DNA of 13,394 nt, taken from assembly GCA_049239925.1 (NCBI GenBank), contig JBMLTO010000079.1:1-13394 (forward strand). The letters are read 5' to 3'. A model generated the notes under the pieces. It did no database searches, was not told the origin of the DNA, and worked only from the letters and a program-made list of their open reading frames with translations. This document shows positions 6,806 through 13,221 of the stretch, in pieces. This stretch comes from Legionella_A sp049239925 (GTDB taxonomy: Bacteria; Pseudomonadota; Gammaproteobacteria; Legionellales; Legionellaceae). Both the position numbers and the translations under genes were made by a program. Position 1 is the stretch's first letter; each line of letters opens with the position of its first letter.

Positions 6806-7532
6806 ATTTTTTAAAACTCAAGCAAAGAAATACTATCAATGAAGTTATTGCCATAGCGAACCATTGTACAGCATAACCATAATGACGCCCGGGACTTGCA
6901 GCAATAATCGGCCATTCACGAATAAAACCAAAGTTTTGACTTTTATCCAAGCGAATAGTAAACGGATAAATTTCTTTATGCAAAAATTTACTGATTGCTG
7001 CCCTATCTACAGTTTCTACGATTGCTATATTCGGCTGTAGTTGCTCGAGTACTTCACCTAGCAACCAAAAACTAGCTGAGGGAAAATAAACAGTACCCAT
7101 CAGCTCAACTATTGAATCAGGTACGCTAATTAGAGGAAACGGTACCTTGGTCCTATCAGCAGCTAGCCATCCTCGATCAACTAGTACTACTTGATTATTA
7201 GCAAGCAGCAACGGCGATAAAACATTATAGCCAAACTGATGATTGTAATGCTGATTATCAAGCAAAAGTATTTTATTTAAAAAATGACCTTGGACTGTAA
7301 TTCGTTGATATTGTTGAGGTTGCTGGTTATTTGGACTCCATGCACGCGGTGGCTGGCGGGAACGCATCTCATAGGTAAGTAGCATTTGTTTTTTTTCAGA
7401 TGCACGTTCTAATTGCCAAAAACCTAGGCGCACAAAAAGACAGATAATAGCTATGGCCAATACCATGAAATACCCATTTACAATAAATCGTCTCTTAAAA
7501 ACAAGTAAACCAATTATTTTTTTATCGTTCAT
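6795..7532 (-). CDS. SURF1-family cytochrome c oxidase assembly protein
   Basis: 245 residues with the SURF1 layout: an N-terminal membrane helix (about 19-38) ending in LGFWQLERASEKK, a periplasmic domain with LLLDNQHYNHQFGYNVLSPL and VVLVDRGWL, and a C-terminal helix after RHYGYAVQWFAMA. SURF1 binds heme A and assists heme a3 insertion into oxidase subunit I. ATG 7532 has GAGGG seven bases upstream. It is the first gene of the minus-strand operon SURF1, SCO-like, ctaA, ctaB, SCO, and a -35/-10 pair lies just upstream. All diagnostic motifs are present and the length is typical. Confidence 0.93.
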   Translation of the reverse strand: MNDKKIIGLLVFKRRFIVNGYFMVLAIAIICLFVRLGFWQLERASEKKQMLLTYEMRSRQPPRAWSPNNQQPQQYQRITVQGHFLNKILLLDNQHYNHQFGYNVLSPLLLANNQVVLVDRGWLAADRTKVPFPLISVPDSIVELMGTVYFPSASFWLLGEVLEQLQPNIAIVETVDRAAISKFLHKEIYPFTIRLDKSQNFGFIREWPIIAASPGRHYGYAVQWFAMAITSLIVFLCLSFKKYEY

Positions 7533-7547
7533 GATATAACCCTCAAT

Positions 7548-7576
7548 ATTGTATTCAAGTTTTATAGAACTTACAA
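7548..7576 (-). promoter_or_regulatory. Promoter of the oxidase assembly operon
   Basis: On the minus strand TTGTAA (7576-7571) and TACAAT (7553-7548) are separated by exactly 17 bases. The pair sits 16 bases upstream of the SURF1 start codon, leaving a short leader that carries the GAGGG ribosome-binding site. Confidence 0.5.
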
Positions 7577-7660
7577 ATACGACAAGATTTTCTTTAATTC
7601 TTTAAACAGGTAAATTAACCCTATCAGTTCGTTAGTTTAAATCTCCTCATTAAACCTATT

Positions 7661-7701
7661 TTGGCTTTGAGCTTGGTATTTTTTACAAATCCTGTTGTAA
7701 T
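7661..7701 (+). promoter_or_regulatory. Candidate promoter(s) for the DUF2909-like gene
   Basis: Two overlapping plus-strand pairs with 17-base spacers: TTGGCT (7661)/TACAAA (7684) and TTGGTA (7673)/TGTAAT (7696). Both are 36-50 bases upstream of the gene and divergent to the SURF1 promoter. The sequence does not show which one is used. Confidence 0.35.
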
Positions 7702-7736
7702 AACCTACTGAATTATCACTCATGGGAGTATCGAGT

Positions 7737-7940
7737 ATGCTAACTAAAATCCTCATTGTTATGGTTATGTTAGTCATTTTATTGGCATTAGCGTCTGGAT
7801 TAACTTCGCTGATACGCAACAAAGATAACGGTATTAAAGCAGCGATAGCATTAAGTTGGCGAATTGGACTGTCGTTAATATTGTTTATTTTTTTATTCAT
7901 AGCCTTTCGTTTTGGCTGGATTATACCCCATCAACTTTAA
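7737..7940 (+). CDS. Small twin-transmembrane protein, DUF2909-like
   Basis: 67 residues with two hydrophobic helices (about 2-22 and 41-60) around a short charged loop (RNKDNGIKAAIALSWRIGLS), ending FRFGWIIPHQL. This matches the DUF2909/twin-TM family (..SLF.L..D.......ALT.RIGLS..L......GWI.PH). These small proteins sit next to SURF1 and coxC in gammaproteobacterial cytochrome oxidase loci (the PA0109-like position), which suggests an oxidase-related role; its molecular function is unknown. I chose ATG 7737 because GGGAG (7724-7728) is eight bases upstream; an in-frame ATG at 7722 overlaps that site. It is transcribed divergently from the SURF1 operon. Confidence 0.75.
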   Translation: MLTKILIVMVMLVILLALASGLTSLIRNKDNGIKAAIALSWRIGLSLILFIFLFIAFRFGWIIPHQL

Positions 7941-7964
7941 TTGAGATTACGATTCCTGCGTCGT

Positions 7965-8016
7965 GAAAAATTCTTTTATGCCTAGAAAGAATGGGGCATT
8001 TACAAAAGAATTTTTC
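7965..8016. terminator. Long hairpin after the DUF2909-like gene, possible terminator
   Basis: GAAAAATTCTTTT (7965-7977) and AAAAGAATTTTTC (8004-8016) are perfect 13-bp inverted arms. A nested 5-bp stem, ATGCC (7978-7982) with GGCAT (7995-7999), extends it. A T-rich tail follows on the plus strand. The outer stem is very AT-rich, so termination strength is uncertain; it could equally be a small repeat element. Confidence 0.5.
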
Positions 8017-8084
8017 ATTAATTTATTTTGTTAGATAGCATTCTATGTTCTACTACTTTTTTAAGTACTAGGCAAGGAACTAAC

Positions 8085-8519
8085 ATGCAACGCATATTAC
8101 TAGGTTTGCTAATCATCATTTCAAGTTATACAAAAGCAGATACGATCGATCATTATATGAATATTGCTAATAGCATCCCGCAGATGGAAATAAAAGCAGA
8201 TCCTCAATCACAAGCCTGGGCAAGATCAGCTCGTAATATACTCATCCTAACCAGTGAAAGTATTGCCGAGAGCCTAGTATTAGCCAATCAAACAGCAACC
8301 ACTCAGGGTAAACCACTTTTTTGTTTGCCAGCCAATAAAGAATTAAATGCCACTATAGTCAATGACCTCATACAGCAAACGTATAAGGAGATGATTACTC
8401 AACAAAAGAATAAAGACACAATGACTGTGTCTGAAATTGCGCTACAAGGCCTCACTAAGACATATCCCTGCTCACAACAAGCTACCGACAATTTGAGAGC
8501 ATCACAAGAAAGTAATTAA
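8085..8519 (+). CDS. Secreted small protein, Rap1a/Tai-like (tentative)
   Basis: 144 residues. The N-terminus is a signal peptide (MQRILLGLLIIISSYTKA, cleavage likely after A18), so the mature protein of about 126 residues is periplasmic. It has exactly two cysteines, C80 in GKPLFCLPAN and C129 in KTYPCSQQ, likely disulphide-bonded. The frame FCLP...(about 45 residues)...LTKTYPC is the pattern of the Rap1a/Tai family, which includes type VI secretion amidase immunity proteins and many orphan periplasmic proteins. No effector gene is next to it, so an immunity role is not supported. I chose ATG 8085 with AAGGA seven bases upstream, which also gives a clean signal peptide; the frame is open 19 codons further. 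It converges with pncC, one base apart. Confidence 0.5.
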   Translation: MQRILLGLLIIISSYTKADTIDHYMNIANSIPQMEIKADPQSQAWARSARNILILTSESIAESLVLANQTATTQGKPLFCLPANKELNATIVNDLIQQTYKEMITQQKNKDTMTVSEIALQGLTKTYPCSQQATDNLRASQESN

Positions 8520-8520
8520 G

Positions 8521-9054
8521 TTAAATCGCTGGGGCTTGACTAGTCCTGAACAACACTAATTGTTTTGCAAGCGTAATTAAACCTAGCAATGACTGTGCCA
8601 CCGCTTGCATTCGGATATCATGCCTATTCCCAGTCCACAAAAAACATTCACTTTTGGTTACCAAACCTTCGGCTGCCCAGGCAATCCATACGGTTCCAAC
8701 AGGTTTTTGTTTACTACCACCTGTCGGACCTGCAATTCCTGATATGGCTACACTGAGCTGTGCCCGACTAACAGCCAAGGCACCATCAGCCATCGCACAA
8801 GCAACAATGTCACTGACCGCACCATGTTCAACAATCAGCTGATAATCAACACCCAGAAGCTCTACTTTAGCCTGATTACTATAGGTTATGAAACCACGGT
8901 CAAACCACTGAGAACAACCATCAATATCGGTTATTGCGGCAGATAAGCTGCCTCCCGTGCATGATTCAGCTACTGTACAATACAAGTTATGAGGTAGTAA
9001 TACCTGCTTTAACTGGCCTGCTAATTCTAATATTTTTTCTTGGATCAACACCAT
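8521..9054 (-). CDS. pncC: CinA C-terminal domain protein, nicotinamide-nucleotide amidohydrolase
   Basis: 177 residues, stand-alone CinA-C/PncC type without the N-terminal MoCF-like domain. It hydrolyses NMN to nicotinate mononucleotide and ammonia, recycling pyridine nucleotides in the cytoplasm. Visible motifs: TVAESCTGG (28-35, catalytic Ser/Cys region), FITYSNQAK, VEHGAVSDIVACAMADGA and the glycine-rich GIAGPTGGS (106-114), followed by PVGTVWIAW. The gene starts seven bases after the stop of the dienelactone hydrolase gene on the same strand, so the two are probably co-transcribed. In many relatives pncC sits directly before recA; here its 3' end meets the Rap1a-like gene instead. Only a weak ribosome-binding site is seen, which fits coupling. 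Confidence 0.92.
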   Translation of the reverse strand: MVLIQEKILELAGQLKQVLLPHNLYCTVAESCTGGSLSAAITDIDGCSQWFDRGFITYSNQAKVELLGVDYQLIVEHGAVSDIVACAMADGALAVSRAQLSVAISGIAGPTGGSKQKPVGTVWIAWAAEGLVTKSECFLWTGNRHDIRMQAVAQSLLGLITLAKQLVLFRTSQAPAI

Positions 9055-9061
9055 TCATTAC

Positions 9062-9778
9062 CTATAAAAAAACTTCTTGTAAAAAAGAAGTCATTGCTTG
9101 CCATGATCGCCTCGCCGCTAATTCATTGAAAACAGTACCCAGTTGGTAATCATTTGCAGCAGGATTAGTAAATGCATGCAGTGTTTTACCGTACATATGA
9201 ATCTGCCAATCGACACCTGCTGTTGTCATCTCATCATAAAAGTTACTGAGCTGCTGCTCAGATACCATAGGATCTTCATAACCATGCAAAACCAAAAGTT
9301 TAGCGCTAATTGGTTTAGCAGCAACAAGATTAGAACCATCTAATAAACCATGAAAACTCACTGCTGCACAAATGTCTGCTCCACTTCTGGCAAGATCTAA
9401 AGCACATAAACCACCAAAGCAAAAACCTATAACAGCAATATAGCGCCGATTAACTTGCCTTAACTCACGAACAACATTATAGGCTGCATTAACTCGTTGA
9501 AGTAATTTGCTTCGATCCGTTAAGAAGGGTTCAATGAGGGTTTGTTTCTCTTCATTGGAAGCGGCAACAAGTCCCCCACCAAACATATCTAGAGCAAATG
9601 CGACATAACCCAATTTTGCTAAATGATCTGCTTGTTCACATGCAAATTGATTACGTCCACTCCAGTCATGGATCACAATCACCGCTGGTCGAGGTTCGTC
9701 TATCATGCGGTCATAGGACAAATATCCTAGCAATGGTTGATCACCATCGAAATAACGGTACTCTTCACTCAATAGCAT
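9062..9778 (-). CDS. Dienelactone hydrolase family protein (alpha/beta hydrolase)
   Basis: 238 residues. The family triad is visible: nucleophile Cys120 in GFCFGG, Asp169 in HGYEDPMV and His201 in TLHAFTNP. The early VIVIHDWSGRNQ supplies the oxyanion strand. Members hydrolyse dienelactones in aromatic degradation, but most chromosomal copies outside such pathways have unknown ester or lactone substrates; no catechol pathway genes are present here, so only the fold and chemistry are claimed. I chose ATG 9778: GGAG sits six bases upstream in GGAGATGTTTATG. The first ATG of that string touches the site, and the frame is open to 9814. It precedes pncC by seven bases; the SDR gene upstream on the same strand ends 65 bases away. 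Confidence 0.88.
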   Translation of the reverse strand: MLLSEEYRYFDGDQPLLGYLSYDRMIDEPRPAVIVIHDWSGRNQFACEQADHLAKLGYVAFALDMFGGGLVAASNEEKQTLIEPFLTDRSKLLQRVNAAYNVVRELRQVNRRYIAVIGFCFGGLCALDLARSGADICAAVSFHGLLDGSNLVAAKPISAKLLVLHGYEDPMVSEQQLSNFYDEMTTAGVDWQIHMYGKTLHAFTNPAANDYQLGTVFNELAARRSWQAMTSFLQEVFL

Positions 9779-9843
9779 AAACATCTCCACTATACATACT
9801 AACGAAATAATCAATACAATAATTGTTTTAAATTAACGATGAT

Positions 9844-10623
9844 TTAATTGCTATCAGCCTTCCTACGGGCGATCAAGTTAACGGAAGCCTGATCCGTAGG
9901 CATGACCAATAATTCACTGATGTTGACATGTGGTTTTCTAGTCGCGCAGTACACAACGGCTTCAGCGATATCTTCTGCCAATAAAGCAGTCATCCCGGCA
10001 TAAACTGACGATGCACGCTCAACATCACCTTTAAAACGCACTAAACTAAAATTAGTCTCGACAAAACCAGGAGAAATGGTACTTACTCTAATGTTACTAC
10101 CCAATAAATCCATTCTTAGGCCCTCAGATAAGGCCAGTACTGCATGTTTTGTAGCACAGTAAACAGCACCTTTGGGATAAGTTTGATACCCTGCAATTGA
10201 ACCTATGTTAATAATATGGCCAGAATTTTTGCCAATCATTTGCGGAATCACTTCACGGGTCACATACAGCAAGCCCTTAATGTTAGTATCAATCATTTGA
10301 TCCCAATCATCAACCGTTCCATCCTGCAAATGATCTAGACCCGCTGCTAAACCTGCATTATTGATTAAAATATCAATATCTTGCCAATGACTCGGTAAAG
10401 AATATAGTGCCCTTTTTACCGCTACGCTATCGCGAACATCTAATTCAAATGGATAAATATCGATCCCATATTCACTGATTAAATCCTCAGCCAATGTTGC
10501 TAATAACTCTATTCTTCGAGCACACAATAATAAATTGGCACCCTGAGCCGCAAATTCTTTTGCACAAGCTAAGCCAATGCCGCTCGATGCACCAGTAATA
10601 AATACATTTTTTTTCTTCAACAT
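9844..10623 (-). CDS. Short-chain dehydrogenase/reductase, YdfG-like
   Basis: 259 residues, classical SDR. Visible are the NAD(P)-binding TGASSGIG (10-17), NNAG (88-91) and the catalytic Ser142, Tyr155 and Lys159 (YxxxK). CARR after the second strand suggests NADP preference. Along its length it follows E. coli YdfG closely (DVRD, SLPSHWQDIDILINNAG, DDWDQMIDTNIKGLLYVTR, SPGFVETNFSLVRFKGD, PHVNISELLVMP). YdfG reduces malonic semialdehyde and oxidises 3-hydroxy acids and serine, so a related role is likely but not proven. ATG 10623 has GAGAG about 10 bases upstream. It heads the minus-strand run SDR, hydrolase, pncC and is divergent to the ABC transporter. Confidence 0.88.
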   Translation of the reverse strand: MLKKKNVFITGASSGIGLACAKEFAAQGANLLLCARRIELLATLAEDLISEYGIDIYPFELDVRDSVAVKRALYSLPSHWQDIDILINNAGLAAGLDHLQDGTVDDWDQMIDTNIKGLLYVTREVIPQMIGKNSGHIINIGSIAGYQTYPKGAVYCATKHAVLALSEGLRMDLLGSNIRVSTISPGFVETNFSLVRFKGDVERASSVYAGMTALLAEDIAEAVVYCATRKPHVNISELLVMPTDQASVNLIARRKADSN

Positions 10624-10926
10624 AAAAGTTATTCTCTCATCAATTCATCTAAGCAAAGAGCCCTATACAACTAATCGTCCAACATCGTTAGTCTATAACC
10701 AAGGCTAGTAAAAAGCATTATTTTAGATCATCTATATTAATAGACATCACTAGCCATTAGAGATTAACCGTCATTCAGCTACGAAAAAATCGGCATTAAT
10801 TTTTTTATAGATTTTTTTGAATTCATCTAGACTAATCGATAATTTTTGACAGAGCTAAACTGGCTGAGATGATCAAGAATGCTAGAAATAAAAATTATGT
10901 TTTTGGATTAAGCTCAAACCATTTGT
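10624..10926. other. Intergenic region between SDR and ABC transporter genes, no gene seen
   Basis: About 300 bases of AT-rich non-coding DNA. The only repeats I noticed are AATTCATCTA at 10642-10651 and 10820-10829, and CTAATCG at 10671 and 10832. No convincing sigma70 pair for the SDR gene was found on the minus strand. A tract of T-runs at 10799-10818 could bend DNA. Confidence 0.5.
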
Positions 10927-10955
10927 TTGTTATTTTGAATCATTGTGAGTATAAT
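10927..10955 (+). promoter_or_regulatory. Promoter for the ABC transporter gene
   Basis: TTGTTA (10927-10932), a 17-base spacer and a perfect TATAAT (10950-10955). The start codon is at 11017, leaving a leader of about 55 bases with CAGGAG before the ATG. This is the strongest promoter match in the window. Confidence 0.6.
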
Positions 10956-11016
10956 TCAGCCTTTTAAAACTATTAAAATTAATTTTTATAATAATTTTTA
11001 TAGCCAGGAGTCATCA

Positions 11017-12735
11017 ATGACCTATAAATTACTGAAGGAATATTTTAGAACATCAAAAGACAAATACTTATCCTTGTTTTTATTAATAACTATTATTGGA
11101 TCCGTTTTTGCACTAGTCTTTATCATGTCACTCTTTGCTTCATGGTCAGTAGGCTTTTGGGCTGCCATTAACGCTGCTAACATGGCTTTGTACCAAGCAA
11201 GTATTGGCACATTTGTAGCATTATCTGCAGGCTATATATTAACCAATATTATACAAGATTATCTGATTGGGCTGCTAGCAATCAATTTACGGCAATGGCT
11301 AACAACCAGACTTGTTGGTAAGTATACCTCACAACAAAGACATACCTATTTGGAATTATCTCGTCATCCTAATGAACTTGAAAATCCAGCTCAACGTATT
11401 CAGCACGATGTACACATTTATATAGAGCAAGGTATATCTCTTAGTATTAACCTGCTTCAATCGTTATTAACTTTAGCAACATTTTTGGGGACTCTATGGG
11501 TTATCGGTGGGTCTATTACCATTTTTGGATTAACCATACCTGGTTACTTGGTATGGGTAGCTGTCATTTACTCCGGTATTATCACGACATTAACCCATTT
11601 TATTGGTGGTTCACTTGCCCAGTTCACCAACAACCAACAAAACTTAGAAGCTGATTTTCGTAGTGAATTGGAGCATTTAAGCAATGATGCGGAAAGTATT
11701 GCTCAAGATAGAGGAGAAATTTATTATCAACAATCGCTCGTAAACAGATTTAAAGCCATCCTTAGCAATTCATACAATATTCTGAAAATTAGAATCAAAC
11801 TCAGTGCGTTAACTGCATTTTATCAACAAGTCACTCAGATTTTACCTTATATTCTTGCAGCCCCACTCTACTTTACAGGCGCTGTTAATTTAGGACAGTT
11901 AATGCAAATAGGTATGTCTTTTGGAGAAATCCAACTAGCCCTTAGTTGGATAAGCACCTGCTATGAATCACTTATTCGCTTTAGAACTAGCGCCGCAAGA
12001 TTATCATCGTTAGAAAATATTCTCGATGATAAACCCATCACAAGCGCATCTAGCAAAGCAATTATCACAGAAGCTATTGATTCTAACGAGTTATCTGTCA
12101 AATCACTCAATATCGCCTATCCATCTAGTACTAATTTTATGATAAAAAACTTAAATCTAACTTTTAAGTCAGGTGAGGATACCTTAATAAAAGGCCGTTC
12201 TGGCTTAGGAAAAAGTACTTTATTTAAAATTTTTGCTGGGACCTGGGAATATGGTGATGGAACAGTATCCGTATCGCGAGGTAAACGCATGTGCTTCTTG
12301 CCTCAACGACCATCTTTACCAAATGATACCTTAAAAGCTATCTTAGCATACCCTGAACCATCAACAACTTATACCGATGAGGAATATCAGCAAGTACTCA
12401 AGGATGTAGGTGATCTAGACGACCTTCTTGACCAATTAGATGTTAAAAAAGATTGGTCTAAATTATCATTAGGACAACAACAGCGGGTATCATTTGCTCG
12501 TGCTCTTTTAAAAAAACCAGATTGGCTATTCTTAGATGAAGCAACAGCATCTTTAGACGAAGAAAATGAAACAAAAATGTATAACTTAGTAAAAGAACAA
12601 TTGAAAAACACAACTTTTATAAGTATTGCGCACCGATCAACTGTAGAGCGTTTTCATAGCAGAACAGTCAATTTTACCATTGATACTGACAGAAATTTTA
12701 TTGCAGATAGAATAGTGGAAACTGTGGCTTTATGA
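11017..12735 (+). CDS. ABC transporter, permease fused to ATPase (SbmA/BacA-YddA type)
   Basis: 572 residues. Residues 1 to about 310 form a membrane domain with about six helices and the family signature NPAQRIQHDV. The ATPase domain follows: Walker A GRSGLGKST (393-401), Q-loop FLPQRPSLPNDTLKAIL, signature LSLGQQQR (about 483-490), Walker B WLFLDEATASLDE (about 503-515) and H-loop ISIAHRST. The KKDWSKLSLGQQQR context is typical of the YddA/ABCD-like group that includes SbmA- and BacA-related transporters for vitamin B12, bleomycin and antimicrobial peptides. Substrate and direction are unknown. I chose ATG 11017 with CAGGAG seven bases upstream; the frame is open 24 codons further but lacks a ribosome-binding site and overlaps the promoter. 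It is monocistronic, with an intron remnant antisense just downstream. Confidence 0.9.
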   Translation: MTYKLLKEYFRTSKDKYLSLFLLITIIGSVFALVFIMSLFASWSVGFWAAINAANMALYQASIGTFVALSAGYILTNIIQDYLIGLLAINLRQWLTTRLVGKYTSQQRHTYLELSRHPNELENPAQRIQHDVHIYIEQGISLSINLLQSLLTLATFLGTLWVIGGSITIFGLTIPGYLVWVAVIYSGIITTLTHFIGGSLAQFTNNQQNLEADFRSELEHLSNDAESIAQDRGEIYYQQSLVNRFKAILSNSYNILKIRIKLSALTAFYQQVTQILPYILAAPLYFTGAVNLGQLMQIGMSFGEIQLALSWISTCYESLIRFRTSAARLSSLENILDDKPITSASSKAIITEAIDSNELSVKSLNIAYPSSTNFMIKNLNLTFKSGEDTLIKGRSGLGKSTLFKIFAGTWEYGDGTVSVSRGKRMCFLPQRPSLPNDTLKAILAYPEPSTTYTDEEYQQVLKDVGDLDDLLDQLDVKKDWSKLSLGQQQRVSFARALLKKPDWLFLDEATASLDEENETKMYNLVKEQLKNTTFISIAHRSTVERFHSRTVNFTIDTDRNFIADRIVETVAL

Positions 12736-12775
12736 TAGAAATAAAATCATCTTGTTCAATAAAATTAGACCTATA

Positions 12776-12854
12776 GAGTAGAGCTGCATCCTTCGTTAGT
12801 TGTTCGCAGCCCCCCCTCGTTAGAACCCGGGTGCCCTATTAAGGCACCCGGCTC
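12776..12854 (-). other. Group II intron RNA domains V and VI
   Basis: Domain V: 5' arm GAGCCGGGTGCC, loop TTAATAG, 3' arm GGCACCCGGGTTC (12854 to 12823), beginning with the AGC triad and closing with GGTTC as in the family. It is 32 bases, slightly shorter than the usual 34, and the two-base bulge of the 3' arm is not clear. Domain VI: GAGGGGGGGCTGC pairs with GCAGCTCTACTC, leaving an A unpaired near the 3' end as the candidate branch point. Confidence 0.7.
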
Positions 12855-12885
12855 AAGATAAATACATTCACAGTTCACTTATGCT

Positions 12886-13065
12886 TTAGAAAAGCTTGTG
12901 GTAGATTTTTGCCCGAGGAAACTTAATCAGCTCCAAGTACATCTGAAACTGCCCCCAAGTGAATGTCTTTCGCTGACTACGTCGGTTTAGCCACTTGCAT
13001 AATATCCTTTTCACCTCATGGACAAAGTTGTCAACGGCCTTGGTAATCTTGCTACCATAAAGCAG
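12886..13065 (-). pseudogene. Group II intron maturase, C-terminal fragment
   Basis: About 59 residues, from LLYGSKITKAVDNFVHEV through KRILCKWLNRRSQRKTFTW to KFPRAKIYHKLF and a TAA stop. The pattern YG....L..F...V.R....WLNRRSQR..(F/Y).W......PLP..RI...L is the standard C-terminal end of LtrA-type maturases. The RT domain (YADD) and most of the thumb are missing. The frame has a TGA just upstream (13087-13089) and no credible start, so it is a truncated remnant. Its position directly before domain V fits. Confidence 0.8.
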
Positions 13066-13154
13066 GGGTGTCGCATTAAAATTCAATCAATCTGTCGTAG
13101 GTTTGGCCTTTACCTAACCATAACGTATTGAAATCCAAGGTTACAGCTAAAAAT

Positions 13155-13198
13155 CCTTGCCAAAATATAGTCATAGGATCGAGCCTATGCGCTCAAGG
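13155..13198. repeat. REP-like hairpin upstream of the RAYT remnant
   Basis: An outer stem CCTTG (13155-13159)/CAAGG (13194-13198) encloses a perfect inner stem CATAGG (13172-13177)/CCTATG (13184-13189). RAYT and IS200-type genes are commonly flanked by such imperfect palindromes, and this one lies 23 bases before the RAYT start. No second copy is seen in this window. Confidence 0.45.
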
Positions 13199-13221
13199 AA
13201 TTTTATACCAGTCCAAACCAC

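Larger units (their letters stand above)
12773..13065 (-). mobile_element. Group II intron, 3' fragment (maturase C-terminus plus domains V-VI)
   Basis: On the minus strand a maturase C-terminal coding stretch (ending at 12886) is followed by a domain V hairpin (12823-12854) and a domain VI hairpin with an unpaired A (12776-12818). The sequence then ends in TAT at 12775-12773, fitting the AY 3' terminus. The 5' part is missing: upstream of about 13065 the similarity to maturase stops. It lies 37 bases after the ABC gene stop, antisense to it. It points the same way as the intron piece at 1-628, but it carries the opposite end, so it is a separate copy rather than the other half of the same one in this layout. 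Confidence 0.8.

Noticed and set aside
7637..7900. 87-residue minus-strand frame opposite the DUF2909-like gene
   Set aside because: Shadow of a real gene; it has no family resemblance and no start signal.
12827..12851. Perfect 9-bp GC-rich hairpin as an intrinsic terminator of the ABC gene
   Set aside because: No T-run follows on either strand, and the hairpin is domain V of the intron fragment, with domain VI beside it.
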